The translations under genes and the position numbers were made by a program. Below the pieces are notes generated by a model, which was given only the letters and a program-made list of their open reading frames with translations, did no database searches and was not told where the DNA came from. From an uncultured Lachnospiraceae bacterium (GTDB taxonomy: Bacteria; Bacillota_A; Clostridia; Lachnospirales; Lachnospiraceae): a stretch of 9,169 bases of DNA. The DNA lies in the NCBI GenBank assembly GCA_910585655.1, contig CAJUFW010000011.1, positions 20,419 through 29,587 of the forward strand, given 5' to 3'. This document shows, one piece after another, positions 5,451 to 9,169 of the stretch. Position 1 is the first letter of the stretch; every line of letters begins with the position of its first letter.

Positions 5451-7367
5451 ATGGCGTATATTTATGAGACATATGATGTAGTCGTAGTGGGAGCCGGTCA
5501 TGCCGGATGTGAAGCTGCCCTGGCTGCCGCCAGACTGGGAAAAGAAACTTTGCTCTTTACAGTCAGTATGGACAGTGTAGCTCTAATGCCCTGCAATCCA
5601 AACATCGGAGGAAGTTCTAAAGGGCATCTGGTACGGGAAGTAGACGCCCTGGGCGGAGAGATGGGGAAAATTATCGATCAGACGTATCTGCAGTCAAAGA
5701 TGTTAAATCGTTCCAAAGGACCTGCCGTCCATTCTCTTCGGGCTCAGGCGGACAAGCAGGCATACGGGAACGCTATGCGGCGCGTATTGGAATCAACCGA
5801 TCACTTGACATTAAAGCAGGGAGAGATAGCAGAGCTGTTGACAGAGAATGGAAAAATTACAGGAGTGAAAACCTGTTCGGAGGCAATTTATCCTTGTAGG
5901 GCTGTGATCCTTTGTACCGGAACTTATTTACGAGCAAGATGTATTTACGGAGAGGTAAGTAATGCAACCGGTCCTAACGGTCTTTCTGCTGCCAATCATT
6001 TGACGGATTCCTTGAAAAGCCTTGGCATTGAACTGTATCGTTTTAAAACGGGAACTCCGGCTCGTATTGATGGAAGAAGTATCGACTATTCCAAGATGGA
6101 AGAACAAAAAGGAGATGAACGGATTGTGCCGTTTTCCTTTACCAACAAACGAGAAGAAATTGAAAAGGATCAAGTCTCCTGTTGGCTGACTTATACGAAT
6201 GAGACAACACATACCATTATCCGGGAAAACATCAATCGTTCGCCGCTTTTTTCCGGTACGATAGAAGGAACCGGACCACGTTACTGTCCTTCCATTGAGG
6301 ATAAGGTAGTTCGCTTTGCAGAGAAGGAGCGGCATCAGGTCTTTATTGAACCGGAAGGAAATTATACCAATGAAATGTATATTGGCGGTATGTCCAGTTC
6401 TTTGCCGGAGGATGTTCAGGTAGCGATGTATCGTTCAGTGCCAGGACTGGAGCATGCTAACATTGTGCGGAACGCGTATGCAATTGAATACGATTGTATC
6501 AATGCTACACAGCTTAGACCGTCCCTGGAATTTAAGAAAATAGAAGGTTTGTTCAGCGCCGGGCAGTTTAATGGAAGCAGCGGTTATGAAGAGGCTGCCG
6601 CCCAGGGGATCCTTGCAGGGATCAACGCTGCGAGAAAATTGGATGGAAAAGAAGCACTGGTGTTGAAACGTTCAGACGGTTATATCGGTGTGTTGATTGA
6701 TGATTTGGTGACAAAGGAAACACATGAACCGTATCGAATGATGACTTCCAGGGCTGAATACCGGCTTTTACTCCGTCAGGATAATGCGGATTTACGTTTG
6801 ACACCTATTGGATATGAAGTAGGTCTGATTCCGGAGGAGCGTTATCAAGCTTTGTTAAAGAAAGCCGATCAGATTGAGGAAGAGAAGAAGCGGCTTCAGG
6901 AAACTATGTTGGGAGCCAATCAAAAAGTACAACAATTTTTAGAGTGGCATAACAGTACCCCGTTGAAAACAGCAGCCAGCTTAGCCGAGCTGTTAAAGCG
7001 TCCAGAACTAAATTATGAATTGCTAGCTGAAATAGACGAGGAACGTCCGGTCTTGTCTGAAGATGTAACCGAACAGGTAGAAATTCATTTAAAATATGAG
7101 GGATACATCGTCCGTCAGCTTCGACAGGTAGAACAGTTCAAAAAGATGGAAAATAAAAAAATTCCGGAAGCATTGGATTATGAAGATGTTGAAAGTCTGA
7201 GAAAAGAAGCCAGACAAAAACTGATTGCGATTCGTCCTGCTTCGGTTGGTCAGGCGTCGCGAATATCCGGTGTTTCTCCGGCTGATATTTCGGTATTGCT
7301 GGTGTATTTGGAGCAGTATCATAGAAGACGGAAGGCAGAAGAAAAATCAAAAGAGAATATCACATAG
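5451..7367 (+). CDS. mnmG: tRNA uridine 5-carboxymethylaminomethyl modification enzyme MnmG
   Basis: The FAD-dependent partner of MnmE in wobble U34 modification, formerly GidA. The 638 residues match the long form of the family. GAGHAGCE (14-21) is the dinucleotide-binding loop for FAD. Cys48 in LMPCNPNIGGSSKGHLVREV and Cys279 in GPRYCPSIEDK correspond to the two functionally important cysteines. TGTYLRARCIYGE (156-168), EYDCINATQLRPSLE (346-360) and GLFSAGQFNGSSGYEEAAAQG (366-386) are further family blocks. The C-terminal helical domain (about 560-620), with RPASVGQASRISGVSPADIS, binds MnmE and tRNA. The ATG follows AAGGTG, which overlaps the mnmE stop. The extreme C-terminus (KAEEKSKENIT) is charged and variable. 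Confidence 0.98.
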   Translation: MAYIYETYDVVVVGAGHAGCEAALAAARLGKETLLFTVSMDSVALMPCNPNIGGSSKGHLVREVDALGGEMGKIIDQTYLQSKMLNRSKGPAVHSLRAQADKQAYGNAMRRVLESTDHLTLKQGEIAELLTENGKITGVKTCSEAIYPCRAVILCTGTYLRARCIYGEVSNATGPNGLSAANHLTDSLKSLGIELYRFKTGTPARIDGRSIDYSKMEEQKGDERIVPFSFTNKREEIEKDQVSCWLTYTNETTHTIIRENINRSPLFSGTIEGTGPRYCPSIEDKVVRFAEKERHQVFIEPEGNYTNEMYIGGMSSSLPEDVQVAMYRSVPGLEHANIVRNAYAIEYDCINATQLRPSLEFKKIEGLFSAGQFNGSSGYEEAAAQGILAGINAARKLDGKEALVLKRSDGYIGVLIDDLVTKETHEPYRMMTSRAEYRLLLRQDNADLRLTPIGYEVGLIPEERYQALLKKADQIEEEKKRLQETMLGANQKVQQFLEWHNSTPLKTAASLAELLKRPELNYELLAEIDEERPVLSEDVTEQVEIHLKYEGYIVRQLRQVEQFKKMENKKIPEALDYEDVESLRKEARQKLIAIRPASVGQASRISGVSPADISVLLVYLEQYHRRRKAEEKSKENIT

Positions 7368-7397
7368 AAAAAATCATAGATAGAGTATCATAGAAGA
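7315..7397 (+). repeat. 14-bp direct repeat at the mnmG end and rsmG leader
   Basis: AGTATCATAGAAGA occurs at 7315-7328, inside the last codons of mnmG, and again at 7384-7397, just before rsmG, with a period of 69 bp. A related ATCATAGAT lies between them (around 7374). The second copy directly precedes and partly overlaps the likely rsmG ribosome site (AAGGG, 7397-7401). The layout looks like an old local duplication that lengthened the mnmG tail and spacer. Confidence 0.5.
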
Positions 7398-7409
7398 AGG
7401 GTAGAGGAT

Positions 7410-8147
7410 ATGACAGAGACAGATCCAAAGCAGTATTTGAAAGAAGAATTAGAGGCAATTGGTTTGCAGGTAAGCGACCAGCAGATCCAAAAGCTTTATC
7501 AGTATTATGAGTTGGTGACAGAAAAAAATAAGGTAATGAATTTGACAGCGATTACAGACTATGAGGAATTTGTAAAAAAACATTTTGTAGATAGTCTGAT
7601 GATAGCAAAAAAGACTAAATTTCAAAAGGGAGTACGTCTGATTGATATTGGTACAGGAGCAGGATTTCCTGGAATTCCGTTAAAGCTGATGTTTCCGGAA
7701 GTAGAGATTGTTTTATTAGATTCTTTAAAGAAAAGAATCGGATTTTTACAGGAAGTAATTCAAGCGTTAGAACTGAAAGGAATAACGGCTATCCATGGAA
7801 GAGCAGAAGAACCAGCTCGTCAAAAGGAATATCGAGAACAATTTGATATGTGTGTTTCCAGGGCTGTAGCAAATCTGTCTGTTTTAGCAGAATATTGTAT
7901 ACCATATGTAAAGGTCGGAGGTAGTTTTGTTGCCTATAAATCAGGGCAAATAGAAGAAGAATTAAAAGAAGCGGCATATGCAGTGAAAACATTAGGAGGA
8001 GAAATAGTAGAATTAGAACAATTTTCTCTGCCGGGCAGTGATATAGAACGGACGTTGGTACGGATTTCTAAAGAGAAGCAAACGCCGCAGCTATATCCAA
8101 GAACAGCAGGAAAACCTGCAAAAGAGCCTTTGCTGCTAAAAAAATAG
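7410..8147 (+). CDS. rsmG: 16S rRNA (guanine-N7) methyltransferase RsmG
   Basis: A SAM-dependent enzyme that methylates N7 of G527 (E. coli numbering) in 16S rRNA; loss of it gives low-level streptomycin resistance in several bacteria. The 245 residues are typical. The N-terminal helical part holds NKVMNLTAITDYEEFVKKHF (40-59) and DSLMIAKK. The SAM loop is LIDIGTGAGFPGIPL (77-91), followed by VLLDSLKKRIGFLQ (101-114) and SRAVANLSVLAEY (150-162). The C-terminal signature QLYPRTAGKPAKEPL (227-241) is intact. The residue before NKVMNLT is Lys where many homologues have Trp. The start ATG is 8 bases from AAGGG (7397-7401). Codon use looks more A/T-rich than in mnmE. The GNAT gene follows after 29 bases. 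Confidence 0.97.
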   Translation: MTETDPKQYLKEELEAIGLQVSDQQIQKLYQYYELVTEKNKVMNLTAITDYEEFVKKHFVDSLMIAKKTKFQKGVRLIDIGTGAGFPGIPLKLMFPEVEIVLLDSLKKRIGFLQEVIQALELKGITAIHGRAEEPARQKEYREQFDMCVSRAVANLSVLAEYCIPYVKVGGSFVAYKSGQIEEELKEAAYAVKTLGGEIVELEQFSLPGSDIERTLVRISKEKQTPQLYPRTAGKPAKEPLLLKK

Positions 8148-8176
8148 ATTAGTAGAAAAAGATTAGGAGAAAAAAG

Positions 8177-8632
8177 ATGTATATTGAAGGAAAATATATA
8201 AATGGTACAGAGGATATAACAGAGATTAAAAGAATAAGAGAGCTGATCTTTCAGACAGCCGATTATACGACAGATCATTTGTATGGAATGGATGTAAGTA
8301 TGATTTGTGATGAAATGGCAGTTCATGCGCTTGCCTGGATGGAGGGGAAAGTAGTTGGCTGTGGGACACTTTTTTATGATGGAGATACTTATTTGTTGGA
8401 TAGGATAGCAGTACCGGAAGAAGAGCGAAGAAAGAAATATGGAGATTTTATTGTACGAATGCTTTTGGATCGGGCTTTTCGGAATCATGCAGAACGTGTT
8501 GTTGCTTATGTATCAGAGGAGATTTTTCCCTTCTTTCAGACAATCGGATTTCGGGAAATAGATAGAAAGGAGAACGTAATTCGCTGTGAAATAAAAAGTG
8601 GATTTGTTTGTCGGGAATGTCAGGAAATATAG
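8177..8632 (+). CDS. GNAT-family N-acetyltransferase, substrate unknown
   Basis: A 151-residue protein with a GNAT fold pattern. LLDRIAVPEEERRKKYGDFI (73-92) resembles strand 4 and the acetyl-CoA loop of motif A, continuing into the helix VRMLLDRAF. FPFFQTIGFRE (117-127) resembles motif B, the common 'FYxxxGF' element. The usual Q/R-x-x-G-x-G/A loop is altered to K-K-Y-G-D-F, so cofactor binding may be non-standard. The C-terminus ends in CRECQEI with a CxxC pair (Cys145, Cys148) beyond the core. AGGAG (8165-8169) lies 7 bases before the ATG. It is likely co-transcribed with rsmG and ends 5 bases before the parS palindrome core. The family call is good, but the substrate cannot be told; small-molecule or protein acetylation are both open. 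Confidence 0.8.
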   Translation: MYIEGKYINGTEDITEIKRIRELIFQTADYTTDHLYGMDVSMICDEMAVHALAWMEGKVVGCGTLFYDGDTYLLDRIAVPEEERRKKYGDFIVRMLLDRAFRNHAERVVAYVSEEIFPFFQTIGFREIDRKENVIRCEIKSGFVCRECQEI

Positions 8633-8633
8633 G

Positions 8634-8657
8634 AAAATGTTTCACGTGAAACATTTT
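8634..8657. promoter_or_regulatory. parS: parS centromere site (ParB-binding palindrome)
   Basis: TGTTTCACGTGAAACA at 8638-8653 is a perfect palindromic version of the bacterial chromosomal parS consensus. The symmetry extends 4 bp on each side, giving a 24-bp perfect palindrome. ParB binds parS, acts as a CTP-dependent clamp that spreads along the DNA, and works with ParA and SMC to segregate the origin. Lying just upstream of parA and about 8 kb from the dnaA box cluster is the expected place. I saw no second CACGTG-centred copy in the window. Confidence 0.95.
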
Positions 8658-8715
8658 AAAAAATTCGATATTTCTATAGCAAAAAAAGGGGAAATGTGTT
8701 ATTCTATATGATGAA

Positions 8716-8744
8716 CTGACGAAAGAGTAGACTATATAAATAAT
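8716..8744 (+). promoter_or_regulatory. Candidate parA promoter
   Basis: CTGACG (8716-8721) and AATAAT (8739-8744) are 17 bp apart, two and one mismatches from the -35 and -10 consensus. The surrounding 8658-8805 spacer is very A/T-rich, with several other weak -10-like strings, so this is only the best pair found. If it is real, ParB spreading from parS about 60 bp upstream could repress parA. Confidence 0.3.
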
Positions 8745-8805
8745 AGTATAACAGCAATGTATAAAATAAGTAAAGCTATGGAATTACAAAGGAGCAGAAA
8801 ATATT

Positions 8806-9143
8806 ATGGGAAGAATCATTGCAGTCGCGAATCAAAAAGGCGGCGTAGGCAAGACAACAACGGCTATCAATCTTTCTGCTTGTCTGGCGGAAAAAGAACA
8901 AAAGGTTCTGGTGATAGATATTGATCCACAAGGGAATACATCTAGTGGATTGGGAATTGATAAAAATAATGTGGAAAATACGGTATATGAATTGATGCTT
9001 GGTGAAGCAGAGCTAAAAGATTGTATTATGGTAGAGGTATATCCGAATCTTTCTGTTCTTCCTTCCAATATAAATCTGGCAGGAGCAGAGATAGAACTAA
9101 TTGGACTGGAAAATCAACAGTTTATCCTAAAAACGCAAATTGA
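8806..9143 (+). CDS. parA: Chromosome partitioning ATPase ParA (Soj), N-terminal fragment
   Basis: A Walker-type ATPase that binds DNA non-specifically when ATP-bound and moves or positions ParB-parS complexes; in Bacillus, Soj also regulates DnaA. About 112 native codons are present. KGGVGKTT (11-18) is the deviant Walker A with Lys11 and Lys16. VLVIDIDPQGNTSSGLG (34-50) is the A' motif with Asp38 and Asp40. LPSNINLAGAEIELIG (85-100) is a further family block. The Walker B region and the C-terminal half are missing because the insert ends. The open frame runs on into adapter sequence and would add the false residues DRKSTRLN. The ATG follows AAAGGAG (8788-8794) with a slightly long 11-base spacing. 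parB is expected just outside the window. Confidence 0.96.
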
Positions 9144-9169
9144 AGATCGGAAGAGCACACGTCTGAACT
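9144..9169. other. Illumina TruSeq adapter (right end)
   Basis: Starting with AGATCGGAAGAGCACACGTC, these 26 bases match the standard TruSeq read-1 3' adapter. They are not bacterial. Because the frame stays open, the translation of parA continues through them as ...EDRKSTRLN, a peptide known as adapter contamination in predicted proteins. The exact junction is uncertain by a base because native and adapter sequence may share the A at 9143/9144. Confidence 0.98.

Noticed and set aside
7934..8488. 184-codon minus-strand open frame opposite rsmG and the GNAT gene
   Set aside because: It overlaps two convincing forward genes, has a composition typical of a reverse-strand shadow of A-rich genes, and shows no family motif.
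8634..8680. Palindrome after the GNAT gene as an intrinsic terminator
   Set aside because: It has no loop and is followed by only four T residues (inside the palindrome) and then A residues. The core matches parS exactly, which explains it better.
1..9169. CRISPR array, tRNA or rRNA gene, insertion sequence, phage or defence system
   Set aside because: No regularly spaced repeats, cloverleaf sequence, transposase, terminal repeats or unfamiliar gene cluster was seen; all sizeable genes belong to the conserved origin block.

Overview
The window is the origin-side housekeeping block of a low-to-mid GC Firmicute. Gene order is dnaA (leftward, truncated), then rightward rpmH, rnpA, yidD, yidC, khpB (jag), mnmE, mnmG, rsmG, a GNAT acetyltransferase and parA (truncated). 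This order, strong AGGAGG-type ribosome binding sites, a sigma-A-type promoter, a Bacillus-type parS and the protein sequences point to Clostridia, most likely a gut Lachnospiraceae. The family-level call is an inference from remembered protein similarity, not from a search.

Layout: bases 1-12 are Illumina adapter, followed by the first 133 codons of dnaA on the minus strand (13-411). Bases 412-980 are the dnaA-rpmH intergenic region and carry no gene. They hold a candidate dnaA promoter with an operator-like palindrome, an AT-rich stretch (about 77% A+T over 541-660), a phased cluster of DnaA boxes at 780-836 with outliers at 658 and 728, and a consensus promoter for rpmH. I read this as the upstream part of a bipartite oriC. 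Bases 981-3945 hold rpmH, rnpA, yidD, yidC and khpB, closed by a strong terminator at 3956-3993. Bases 4066-8632 hold mnmE, mnmG, rsmG and the GNAT gene in close series. A perfect parS lies at 8638-8653 (24-bp palindrome at 8634-8657), and parA starts at 8806. Native sequence ends at about 9143, followed by 26 bases of Illumina adapter fused in frame to parA.

How the genes work together: DnaA and the box cluster start replication. ParA and parS, with ParB expected just outside, segregate the origin. RpmH is a ribosomal protein and RnpA matures tRNA. YidD and YidC insert membrane proteins, and KhpB is an RNA-binding regulator usually encoded next to YidC. MnmE and MnmG together modify the tRNA wobble uridine, and RsmG methylates 16S rRNA.

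I see no new defence, mobile or biosynthetic system here. The items most worth a second look are the adapter ends (a library artefact that also creates a false ParA C-terminus), the helically phased DnaA boxes, the palindrome over the predicted dnaA transcription start, the disordered Arg/Tyr-rich KhpB tail, and the GNAT gene with an altered acetyl-CoA loop beside parS.
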